Shown here: positions 34,629 through 45,900 of the stretch, piece after piece | Layout: each line of letters opens with the position of its first letter | Numbering within the stretch: position 1 is the stretch's first letter | Assembly: GCA_964058845.1 (NCBI GenBank) | Contig: CAXKVR010000365.1 | Coordinates: 1-61,075, forward strand | Source of the DNA: Carex sylvatica | Lineage: Eukaryota > Streptophyta > Magnoliopsida > Poales > Cyperaceae | Direction: 5' to 3' | DNA length: 61,075 nucleotides | Program-made: the position numbers and the translations under genes | Notes under the pieces: model-generated | Seen by the model: the letters and a program-made list of their open reading frames with translations, nothing else | Database searches by the model: none | Told to the model about the DNA's origin: nothing

Positions 34629-35098
34629 ACGACTAAGGAAGTTCGAACAATAACTTTATTAGATGTATAGATACACCTCAATTTAATTGCTAATCAAAAT
34701 CAGAGGGAGTGGAGGTCGGCCTAATGGACACCAAATCGAATTCGATCTGATATCCTATTAAATTAAGCAGTTCAATCCGTATCAAAATTTGTTTGTACTT
34801 GATTCGCATAAATTTCGAATCTCTCCCGATTCCAATCAAGAGAGGCACAAAGTTCTAATTACACGGTATTTGTTTTACAGTCTCAATTCGTGAAATAATA
34901 CAGCACAATGCATTTTTGGATGTTAGTGTTGTGATTTGAAAGTCAATTTTTGAATAATTGTATTCTTTATTTTGTTTATGAATTAAATGATTTATATTAT
35001 TATGTCTATTTGATAGATCGTTTTTTTATTTTTATTTTGGTGATAAGATTTTGAAATTTGCTTTATCATGAAACCTGAGTTCATTCAAAAAAGAAAAG

Positions 35099-35302
35099 AG
35101 TAGGTTCGAATGTTCAATGGACACCATACTTACTTTTAAGCTCGATGAGCTCTAAGAATTGGCGCTTAAGATCTACACGCACAAGAATTGACACCAGTAC
35201 GCACAGATATTAAAGCAAAACGTACAAATCTTAATACATATTAGACAGTTCTAGAGCTCATTGAATCTAAAATAGATCTGATGTCTATTAAACCTACTCT
35301 GC
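35099..35302. mobile_element. TIR MITE (about 50-bp imperfect inverted ends)
   Basis: The left part agtaggttcgaatgttcaat..gagctct is complementary to the right part ending ttaaacctactc, with the gagctcat block facing gatgagctc. The interior is non-coding. Confidence 0.65.
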
Positions 35303-36117
35303 AGTCCTTTCAAATATCCGCTTAAAACTAGGCAGCACTTGTAATTAACAAATCTAAACTTCTTTGGATATATACTAAATATGAACAATTATTTTAATTG
35401 AGGTTGTGCTTGTCATTAAGATGTCAATCCAATGCATTATTAGAGCAAAAACACTATTACCGAGTTAATCGAAATAAAAATTCAAAACCACAATAATGAG
35501 ACGGTTTTCCAATAAATTGAGAATTAAGATTTACAAATACTAAAATTGTATCTTGCATTCATAGTTACAAATACTAAAATTGTATCTTTGAACAGTGAAA
35601 TTGGGTTAAAAAAGGATTGCTGAACGTGGTTGGAATACTATGATAAAAGAGAAAAAAGAGAGGTGAAATATAAGATAAAACTTGTGATTAACCTCTTGAA
35701 ACTTGTAATATCTTATGGAAGAAGGATAAAATATCTTACTCTATAGAAATAAATGATTAGAAATGAAGACATTCCACCTAATTGAAATAAACCCTTTTCC
35801 ACTTTTCCAACGAAATTAGAACAAACATAAAAAGCTCTCTCTATTTGTTATTACATACATAATTTTGGACAATAACTTGTATTATTAATTTATTATGTAG
35901 AAGTCATATATATTTTTGTTTTAGTATTTCAACAAATAAACTTTTAAGCCACCGAAATTGAAAATTTTAGTCATGAGAAAAAATGCATTGATGAAGCAAG
36001 AAAATGTTTTTGAAGTAACTATGTATATTCCATTAGTGGTTGACTCCATATTAACAAAGGTTTTTTTAATTTTCCTATCTTTAACGCTTCTTTTTCCTAC
36101 TTGGATTGTACACACAA
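35303..36117. other. AT-rich intergenic DNA, nothing recognised
   Basis: A short direct repeat (tacaaatactaaaattgtatct near 35531 and 35568) is the only structure noted. Confidence 0.5.
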
Positions 36118-36118
36118 C

Positions 36119-36426
36119 AGGGGTGCATTCAAAAATTAAATATAGATATTTGATATTCGAATATCCGTGCGGATACGGATACGGATATGATTTTATATTT
36201 TAATTTTTCATATACGAATAATAGATATATACTATATAATTTAATATATATTATGAAAAATTTATGTTATTCACTATTATAAAAAGTGGATATCCGTATG
36301 TATCTGTATCCGTTTAATATCTAATTTGTATCTGTATCCGTCTAATATCTGATCCGTATCTGTATCCAAAAAATAAATAGAGATACAGATGTAATTTTAT
36401 TACTGTCCGATCTGTTTGCACCCCTA
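36119..36426. mobile_element. hAT-like MITE with repeated atccgtatc motifs
   Basis: Ends aggggtgcattcaaa and the complement of taggggtgcaaacagat are hAT-style. Subterminal zones carry many ggatacggat/atccgtatctgt repeats. A perfect 8-bp target duplication was not seen. Confidence 0.6.
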
Positions 36427-36628
36427 CATTCATAGCTCAACAGAGATAGGTAAGTGCAATCTGTAAAGTGCCTACTTCTGTACTGGGTCTCAGACCTAGC
36501 AAGTGATTTCTCAAGGCCGAAATTCAATTGTTGAAATAAAAATCATGACATCTATAAAATCCATTACCTTCTCAATTCGACCATTCTTGCACAGCCAATG
36601 AAGGTAGTTTACCATTCTTGCATAGCAT

Positions 36629-37923
36629 GACTTGATTTTATTTTTCAAGTCATGCTATTACAAAACGTTCTCAACTTTTTTGGAAAGAAATAATTTAGGA
36701 TAATTTACCGCCAAATAAGTTACGTACTTTTAATTTATATGTCAGTATAATAAATTATTAATAATTATAATTAGCAGAACAAATGTGAAGAAATAAAATA
36801 ATTAAATTATAAATGCATGAAACAAAAAGAAAAAAAATGGAGTATAGGTAACAATCACCCAACAATTATCATTATCATTAGAAATGAAATTAAATCTACT
36901 ATTCCTATCACCCAACATGTAATTAGTTATACAAATTATAGATCACTCATAAAAAAGAGTGAATAATATAGAAAGAAGGTTCCTTGAAAACTAAATATAA
37001 GACAACACTGTTTTCTTAATTAATTTAGCCATTTTTAATTATAAATAATTGAAGCTTAAATTATATCTTTAATTTATATATCATAGTTCGATTAAATTAA
37101 CAAAAGATTACACATGAAAGAAAGATATAGGGATCATGCTTACTATGATTTTTACTTTGTCTGATCTAGTTTCTGGTCACAGGTCAATGCTTGTGCTATG
37201 TCACAGAACTGTGTTCAGCATAAATACAGAGTAATTGTTTCTATCATCGAGTTGTATCGCATGCAGATTGATGAGAACCTTGTGCAATTTCGATACTGGT
37301 AACTTGTTTAAATCTGTGTGTTACTAATTCTGGTATAGTACTGCTCATTTTGGTATTACAACACTCTAATCGAAAATGACTGGTATAGTTTTCCATTAAA
37401 TTATCTAAATATATCATAAGTGTATTAATATTTTTAAGATATATTTCAAGTGGATCAACTGTATTAAGAATTTAAATGTACACCAGAAAATTATAATTAT
37501 TAAACTTGATATCATATATATCATGATGTAATGTATTAGATTCCTTTTAATCTCGTTATCGATTATTAAAATAAAATTCTTGTTTTCAATTTTTTGGAGT
37601 TGATGAAAATATCCAAAATTTTAATTATTAAAGTTGTAGCTAAAAAAATTTCGGCAAAATTAACGTCTCTAATAAATTTATCTTTGCTTTCCAGTCTTAA
37701 TTTTCTAAAATCTTTACAAGATGGACACTCCTGACCAACAACGGATGTGAACAAATCAAACTCCAATTTGAGATTGATATGTAATTTTGTGAAATCGTTC
37801 TAGTTCAAATCAAATTGAATTTTCAAATTTATAGGCTATCTTGAGTTTGATTTTTTAAGGACCCAAACTAATTTGTTCAAATCAAGCTAGCTTAATTTAA
37901 TTAAAGAACGAGCATTCAACACT
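36629..37923. repeat. Segmental duplication, copy 1 (interrupted)
   Basis: 36629-37027 is about 95% like 41776-42160, and 37737-37923 is like 42166-42343. Between them, copy 1 holds about 710 bp (37028-37736) that copy 2 lacks. No gene is contained. Confidence 0.85.
37183..37302 (+). other. Exon-like open stretch of unknown origin
   Basis: Preceded by a pyrimidine-rich run and ctggtcacag, it stays open for 39 codons (start VNACAMSQNCVQHKYRVIVS) to TAA at 37300-37302. Its base composition is more balanced than the flanks. It sits inside the 710-bp block present only in copy 1 of the duplication. It could be a captured gene fragment; I do not recognise the peptide. Confidence 0.3.
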
Positions 37924-39084
37924 TGAATCAGCCTAAGTTTCGAACTGGGCTTTGGTAGTTGAGTTCACCAACGGTTGAGATTGAAGTAGAAAAATATTCA
38001 AGGACTGAATTTAAAATTTTGTTTCAAGTATAAAAATATCTATACTCCAAAACTTTCTAGTCAACTCAACATAGGTAGTATATGGAAATTTTCGTTCAAA
38101 TAAGAAAATAACAAAAATTTACAATGTAAGATTTCATTAGAAATTCTCTCAAAATAGAACATACATACAACTTCACAAGCCTTTTTTTAATTCGTCATTG
38201 AATATATAACAGAATCATAATAAAATCTATTTCATATATAATTTTTAGAAGGATTCCGGATACTAACTCCATACGCTTAATTTTCATCATTGATAAAAAA
38301 AATTGCATCATCTTCAGCAATCTATTGGTAAAGGACCGCCGGCCTTCTCTCAAATTTTATCTGAAAATTTAAACGGAAGCATCATTTTCTGTTAAATATG
38401 TGGTTGTAATTGCTTACAAAAAAATAGTTGATAATTTATTATAATTTTTGTTAATGTTTCATTTAGATTTAATTTTATTTTATTAAATGTAGAAACAATT
38501 TCAAGAATATCCTCAACTTCCCTTATTTCCTGATAGAAAATCCAATATTGTTGTGGTTTTGAATATTTTAAAATGCAAATTATCATCATCACAAACAAAA
38601 TACATAAGGACCAACAATAAAATATTATTGAATAGGTATTTATAGTGTGTTATATGTAATATTCTTAACAATTTTGTTACAAATTTAAAAAACAAAAATA
38701 GTTTTCATAGTTGTATTAGTAATGTATATCAATTTTTATTATCCTACTGCATATATATTAAAAAAATATTGAATCTAACCCAACTAATTAAAAAAGATAC
38801 AATACACATCAAACATCAGAACTGAAACCAAGATTTTACAAAAACAATTTAAAAAAGTCTCAGCTTGTAACGCAGCCATAATTAATTAATCAATCTCTCT
38901 TAAATATCTATAGATAGAGAGGAGACTAACCTATTCTGAATTGGGTGAAATTTTAAACTCACCTTATCATGTGATGAAAAATATTTTATTTTTCACATTA
39001 ACAATTACATTAAGAGTTGTCAAATACATATACCTTAAAGATTAAAGATTTGTAAAAATAAAAGATATATATATAGAGATCAAG
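37924..39084. other. AT-rich intergenic DNA, nothing recognised
   Basis: No frame, RNA gene or inverted repeat supported. It may hold the 3' end of the small peptide gene on the minus strand. Confidence 0.5.
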
Positions 39085-39297
39085 TATACCTTCATGTCCC
39101 CACAAAGGAATCCATGGTGTGTCGCAATCGGGTGGGCAAAAAATATTGCAGTAGATTACCCAATGCCTCCTTATGCATTTGTTCCAGCACTTTCTGCCAT
39201 GGTCGCAATCCAGAATATCTCCCACACAATTTGATGTGAAGAGCCCCAGAAATATGGTTGAGAGAAAAAACACGACCAAAACATGACGGGACTCCAT
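39085..39297 (-). CDS. Small secreted cysteine-rich peptide (first coding exon)
   Basis: Start MESRHVLVVFFLSTIFLGLF has a clear hydrophobic signal peptide (about residues 1-26, ending near NCVGD). The mature part is short and Cys-rich, with spacing C-x5-C-x3-C-x8-C-x3-C-x3-C, three possible disulfides, and Trp/Pro-rich ends. After GHEG there is a good donor (gaag/gtatac), so a second exon is likely; without splicing the frame reads 25 more hydrophobic residues to a stop at 39010. The spacing does not match the standard plant defensin pattern that I know. Plant peptides of this kind act in signalling, reproduction or defence, but no function can be assigned from sequence alone. Confidence 0.6.
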
Positions 39298-39421
39298 GTC
39301 AGCCTAGACGATAGATTTTGTCTCGGGTGAATTGTTCTTCTCTCTTGTTTGTAAATTATGGTGGGTTGTGTTGAAATGTAGTGTAATCAGTGTAATTTAT
39401 TTGGGTACTTTAATTTGCACT

Positions 39422-39433
39422 GAATATATAATG
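39422..39433 (-). promoter_or_regulatory. Possible TATA box of the cysteine-rich peptide gene
   Basis: The minus strand reads cattatatattc about 125 bp upstream of the start codon, a plausible plant TATA element. Confidence 0.4.
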
Positions 39434-39750
39434 ATGTAAAATAAGCTACATTAGCGGAATGTAACGATGCACTGTGAGGATATAGTTAAGAAAACAGTTC
39501 ACATGTATAAGCCAAGAAATCTATAGTTAGCAACAACTTCTTAAAAGGTTAGGTGTCACTAGCTGGTGATGACATCAAAATCAGAATTCCGATAGAAAAA
39601 ATAACTAAGTTCAAAAAACGAATTCAAACTGTAACTGAAGTTAAATAACAGAATTTATTATTTATTTTTATTTTATATTAATATTATTAATTTTAAATCG
39701 GAAACTTTCCGCAACCACACAACTAGCATTTCAGTCCTTTCTCATGACTT

Positions 39751-39900
39751 TGCATCCTCTGAGGTAACCGAAACTTCGTGTTTAGATCAGACCGTCTGAT
39801 CAGAATCCGGACCAATCCAATCTAAGGTGGAAGTGTCCAAGCAAACCATACGATCCGAATCTAAACTCAAATTTATGTTACCTCACGTGATATGGATTTC
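39751..39900. mobile_element. MITE, family B-related copy 3
   Basis: The ends tgcatcctctgaggtaac and the complement of gaaatccatatcacgtgagg, with gatcagaccgtctgatcag inside, resemble the other family B elements but are more diverged. Confidence 0.55.
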
Positions 39901-41312
39901 TTTCTCTGTGGGTTACTATGGTGCTCAATCTGTCCATGAACAAAATCCTGAAATAGAACATTGCTCAAACTACTCCTTTCTAAAGTGGCAGAGGATAAGC
40001 GATACATTGAACTGCTCTGATAGAAACCTTTATGTATACAGTTTGGGCTAAATAAGCCCATTGAAGCCCATTTGGATCCGTAGGCCTGTTATGCATGAAC
40101 AAAATGAGTCAGAACAAAACATTTCGGTAGGCCTAGGATCCATACATCATTTTTCGTTTAATTATTAATTAACTTATTTTTAATTGTAATTCAATTTATA
40201 ATATTAGTTGTTATCTAAAAAAATAATTATAACAAAATATTTTTTAGTATAACAAAATAAAAAATGAGGAGGGTTCAAATGCCTCCATTTTTTGTGCTTC
40301 CATTATGCCTCCATTTTTAAAAACTACAATAACCCTAAATATAGGAACCATTTTCAATTCATTTTTGACAAAATTTTGATAAAAGAATAGTATAGCCGAC
40401 TTTAATGGGTGAAAAATATAAATTATTTCCAAAAATAATTTTTCATACAAAAAATATCAAATTGGGCATGACCCAGAAGCCAGATTGCTCTAATTTTTAT
40501 CCATTTCTATCTTATCAATTGACTTACCCAAATAAGATTATCCAAAATGACAACAATACCTGTCATTTTACTCCAAAAATGACATATACAATGACATGTC
40601 ATTTTATTACACAATTAACTTGTCATATCCAAAATAATCACATAACAAATTGGGCATGACCCAAAAATGCTCTAAGTTTCTCAAATATTGTCGTCGGATA
40701 TATCTTTGTGTAATATGTCTTTGCATATGATCTTCAACGGATCAATTAAATATTGATCTGCAACTCAAAGTAGTTTTTCAGCCAACACAGTACGTGAAAA
40801 CTGCACTTTGTCGATGGCACAAGTCTCTTCTGGTTTTCTCATTAGACCAAAAAACTGCGCAGGAAAATATGGTGATCTCGCAGCTAATAAGCACTTGTGA
40901 GCCGAAAACATTTCCCCGTTGACATCAAAACATTTCTCCTCTCTCTGGGAGCTTGCTTGTAGGGGGCTTACGAAAGGAGGGCCACATAAGCTGATTGATT
41001 GAAGATGTGCAACCGATTGTCGATCAAGCTGTCATTTTGTAGATATGAAAACAAATCCTTCTTCCTTATAAAGAACCCATAACCGCATTATGTGTCTTTA
41101 CCTAAAAACATGAAAAGTGTATCATGACCATCTTGTGGTGACATGCCAGTGCACAAGGGGTAAAATGCAAAATCTGAAGACTCCAATAACTTGAAAATTG
41201 CATTGAATTTATAAAAATTATATTTGAGCTATATATGGAACCTAATACCAAAAATTGAAAAAGGAAAAGTATCGATCGATTCCCTGACCCCAGTGCACAC
41301 TACAGTAAAAAT
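39901..41312. other. Intergenic DNA with short direct repeats
   Basis: aaattgggcatgaccca occurs at about 40460 and 40648, around a zone with repeated tgtcatttta. No gene found. Confidence 0.5.
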
Positions 41313-41441
41313 TATTCAGCAAGCAAGCGGATGAAATTCTAACAAACCTATCTATCTATTTATCGCTTGACTTTATATTCAGCAAGCAAGCGGATGAAAT
41401 TCTGACAAACCTATCTATCTATTTATCGCTTGACTTTACAT
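41313..41441. repeat. Tandem duplication, about 65-bp unit
   Basis: The unit attcagcaagcaagcggatg..tatcgcttgacttta occurs twice head to tail with one or two differences. Confidence 0.92.
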
Positions 41442-41775
41442 TAAATTCGTTCAAATTTAGAAATTTTGCATGTAATGCATCATTCGTGAAGTAAATTAGT
41501 CTCAATGGTTTGGATTCATCTTTTGAAGCTAATCATATATATAAAAGGCTTGGTGGGTTAAATAAACACCCTAATTTAGTAAAATTATATAACAATCAAG
41601 TTTTAAATCATGTAGCAAATACAAGAGGTGAATTATGGAATAAGAAACTTACATGATTACAAAACAAGTATATGTTTCCAGATCGAGGTAGTTAATTCTA
41701 AACAAAGAAATCAACAGTTGCTTTCATATATATCTACTAGGCAAAACATTAATCTGGTTAAGTCAATTTGGTACG

Positions 41776-42343
41776 GACTTGATTTTATTTTTCAAGTCAT
41801 GCTATTACAAAACGTTCTCAACTTTTTTGGAAAGAAATAATTTAGGATAATTTACCGCCAAATAAGTTACGTACTTTTAATTTATATGTCAGTATAATAA
41901 ATTATTAATAATTATAATTAGCAGAACAAATGTGAAGAAATAAAATAATTAAATTATAAATGCTTGAAAAAAAAAATGGAGTATAGGTAACTATCACCCA
42001 ACAATTATCATTAGAAATGAAATTAAATCTACTATTCCTATCACCCAACATGTAATTAGTTATACAAATTATAGATTACTTATAAAAAAGAGTGAATAAT
42101 ATGGAAAGAAGGTTCCTTGAAAACTAAATATAAGACAATACCGTTTTCTTAATTAATTTACCCAATAACGGATGTGAACAAACCAAACTCCAATTGCCCT
42201 CAGTTTGAGATTGATATGTAATTTTGTGAAATCGTTCTAGTTCAAATCAAATTAAATTTTCAAATTTATAGGCTATCTTGAGTTTGATTTTTTAAGGACT
42301 CAAGCTAGCTTAATTTAATTAAAGAACTGAGCATTTAACACTT
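41776..42343. repeat. Segmental duplication, copy 2 (uninterrupted)
   Basis: Same orientation as copy 1 at 36629-37923. The junction near 42160-42166 corresponds to the site of the 710-bp extra block in copy 1. Confidence 0.85.
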
Positions 42344-42392
42344 AATTTGTATTCGAACTCAAAATCTTCTAGAATGATTTTCTAGTTAGTCG

Positions 42393-42530
42393 ATCCGGAC
42401 GGTTCTTATAACTTTGCACGAATCCAAAGCTCAAATAATTCTGTTCCTACTCTAGTCCGAATCTCAAAGCGGCTGAAAATAAATCTCAAACCGTATAGTG
42501 GGCCCACCGTGGAGTACTACAGACTACAGA
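42393..42530. repeat. Diverged repeat shared with 55040-55185
   Basis: The two stretches share actttgca(c/a)gaatc, ctagtccgaat and caaaccgta in the same order and look like family A relatives that have lost their ends. Confidence 0.5.
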
Positions 42531-42593
42531 GAATACTAGCCAGAGCGGTACATGTAAATCTGGTGACTGGTCGCCATTTTATATGGGGGACAT

Positions 42594-42770
42594 GAATTCG
42601 CATCCTCTGAGATATCTCATATTTTGCGCGTCTTTTTGGAAAATCTCATCCGTTCCAATACAATCTGCGCGAATCTCAAAGTTAAAATAATACTGGTCCC
42701 CTACGTCATCCCCGAATGGGCACCGGACACGTCGGTCAAGCAAAATATGAGGTATCTCAGAGGATACGCA
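42594..42770. mobile_element. MITE, family A copy 2, upstream of PAT17-like gene
   Basis: The left end gaattcgcatcctctgagat..catattttgc is mirrored by gcaaaatatgaggtatctca..ggatacgc at the right, a TIR of about 28 bp with few mismatches. It ends 146 bp before the start codon at 42916. Confidence 0.88.
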
Positions 42771-42915
42771 CTCGACCTTCCGCTTCGTACCAAACTAAAC
42801 CCTTTCGTCGTTTCGTCCCAATCGCTTCCTTGTGCTTTGGCCTTTGAGCCTGTGATTTGTCAAGTTGACCGTCTCCACGGTTCCACCCAAAACGGAAAAA
42901 AAAAAAATCTCAGAG

Positions 42916-45900
42916 ATGGTACAGTGGGTTCTGGTATTGCACGGTGTGTGCACGGCGACGGTGGTAGTCTCCTTCTTGTGCGGCCAGTGGCCTATTTTTC
43001 AGGGCACTTTCATCGAACGCATTCACTATTTCCTTACCTTTGGCGCCTACGACTATTTCCTGTACTCCTCTCCCTCTTCTAATTCCGGTCAATAAATCTT
43101 AATTAAGTATTAAACAACAAATTAGCCAAGTAGAAGACAAAAGATAGCAACTAAGCCTCCTTTTAACTAAGTCAAACTGAGTTCAGTTTGCAGCAATTTG
43201 GCCTGATCTGAACCCAATTGAGTCCCAATCTAAAGCTGGAGATAGAAAGCAACTAAAACAGTTTGGCTAACCAGTACTGGTGTGGTGGTGCCATTTCATT
43301 TACCAGGCACCGTGTTTCTTCATTTGGTAGCATAACCTGACATTGCAATACTCTAATTGTACCCTATGTTGCTGCTATATGTGTATTATGAATCTTACTT
43401 ATATTTCAGACGATTTGTGGGGAAAATATTTGGCTCAAGAGCTACGAATTGTGTGCTTGGTGTAGAGCGATATTGCTGTGAGCGGCCAAATCCAACATTA
43501 CAAGTTTGTAAATATATAATTGTTACTTCTTCTCACATATGTTGATATTCTGTTAGTTGGTTTGGTTGAAAAACAGGTTCTGTTAATTTCTTATAACAGT
43601 TCTGATACTTCTGTCGATTGAAATATTTTTTATTGTTACCCAAGGACCTGGGACTGGTGTCTAGCTAGTTTGCACAGATTTATGTTTAATACTCGGCAAT
43701 TAAGTGACCCAAACCAAGAAGACCAAAGTGACCTAACTGCTATTGATCCTATGACTGTGGCTATATATGGATTAAGGGTGCACTGTATTGTATTGATGGC
43801 ATTATACTTGGTAATAGAGTGCTGCTTGTTTACTAATCTGTGTTTGTCTAACAATGCAGATATTTTATCTCGCGATTATTGGAGTGACATATATGATTGT
43901 AGCAAAGTCATCTTTCAAGTACATTCCTGGATACTATGTTGGTGAATACCATAGGTACTTCCAGAGAAAAGAAATCCAAGTTTCCAACTATGTTTTTTTT
44001 TCTTTTTTTTCTTTTCCCGTTTAGTTTTTTGCATGCATAAATTAGAAATTGTATCCTACTATGGATTCTTATTCAATTAGAATATTTATTTATGAATGGT
44101 CATGGTTTTCAGGATTAATAGTGGAAACTGGGCAGACATCGAACAAATTTGGAATTTTACTTGTAGCTGTACATATGAAGATGTCTAGGATCTGTTTAGC
44201 AAAACCCATGCTTCCTACACTTTTCTTACTTTGTGTAGACAAAGCCACTAAAGTACAAATTTCATTGATAGGTACTTGAGCGTGGTGGCGGTGGTAGTAG
44301 GTCTCGTACTATTTGTCTTGACTAGTTTCTCTGATCCAGGAACTGTCACAGCTGAAAATGTTTCTAGATATATATCAGCTTATCCTTATGATGATTTGAT
44401 ATTTGTTGAGAAGGAATGCTCCACTTGCAAAATTACAAGGTACTTTGCTCAGCTGTGTGTTTTAGTTTTAAATTACTTTCAGTACAAGTACCAGCAAAGA
44501 ATATCGACTCTATAGTTTTGGCTACTTTGGTTTGATTTTAATTTATTTTCCTGGTTTGTTCTTTATGTTTACTTGGGGTTAGAATGGACTTCCTTACTTT
44601 CTCTCTCTCTGTTTTTTTTTGGCAATTTGTACTTGAGTTCACTTTGTACCATGTCTTCAATAAGAGTACAAATCTTCTTTTCCTCAGGAACTTTTTAGTT
44701 AACACTACCAACTTCTAGATTACTGGATCAGCTAATGCTGAAGAGCCCTCACCACTCATGAACCTCTACTCAGTAGGATTTAGATACTGGTTTCTTAATT
44801 CGTATGTCCATTGTCAGCAGCACAACAAAGTCATGACCAATTTAGTCATAAACTCATATATTCCTTAGTGTTGGTTTGACATTTCACTGTTATTATTTTA
44901 ATAACATGAAGAGCTTTGGTTTTTATATGTGAACCTGAGAAAGTTTTGGGAACTTCTTCCAAATACTGTAAAATACTTGCTGCATTTTGAAATAGAACCA
45001 CTAGAATTTGGGGCTTCTTTGAGGTACCAAATATACAACTCCAAATAAAATCAATATCGATATGGCTGGTACATTAATAACCCTTGTATATAAGCATGCT
45101 CCTTTTCTTCTTATATAATTTTTTCTTTTTTTAAATGTGAAAAATCAGACCTGCAAGAGCAAAGCATTGCAAAATTTGTGACAGGTGTGTCGCTCGATTT
45201 GATCACCATTGTGGATGGATGGTATGCATTATACTATTTACTAATTGTACTTGGTCTTCAATGTTTCAGACTTGCCTTTGTGATTGGTTGCAATACCATG
45301 AAAATTAAGGCCAAACTAGTGCTTGAAGCAGTAATATGTGGCCAAAAAATAAGTCCCAACATATTTTGAATCGGATGTAACCTGTATGGTACTGTCTGAA
45401 GTCGGGTGCAATTATTGATATGTACTCGGTAGTCAGCACTTGAACTGGGTAAAACTGTTAACTATTATATTTATTATCTTGGTTCTTTGCAGAACAATTG
45501 CATTGGCGAGAAAAATACACGTTATTTTATTGCTTTCTTGTTTTGGTAAGTTTTTTTTCTTATAAAACTTCTATGTTCACATATATCGAATACAAATTTC
45601 CCTCTTGGACTTCAGTACTTATTGGGTCATTCTGATTTGTTTTATCCTTTCTATTTTTTTATATTTTTTGCTGTTCAAATGCTTAATTTTGATAAAATAA
45701 ACATGGGAGACTTTTTTCTGCAAATTATGCAATTCATTCCAACTAAGCAACTCTTTCTGTAATTGAGTCTCAACTAATGATGAATTATTGCAAATGGGCA
45801 ATACCTAAACTAAGCCTCAATTTTAAATCATTTTTGTTTCAATTTCCTTATCTGTTGAATTTGGCACAGACTATATCTAGGAAATGATGATGAAAGGGAA

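Noticed and set aside
39827..40051. 74-codon frame upstream of PAT17-like region
   Set aside because: Lies mostly in a family B-related MITE and has no conserved features.
42624..43082. 152-codon frame overlapping the start of the PAT17-like gene
   Set aside because: Different frame from the conserved DHHC protein and it crosses the MITE; a shadow.
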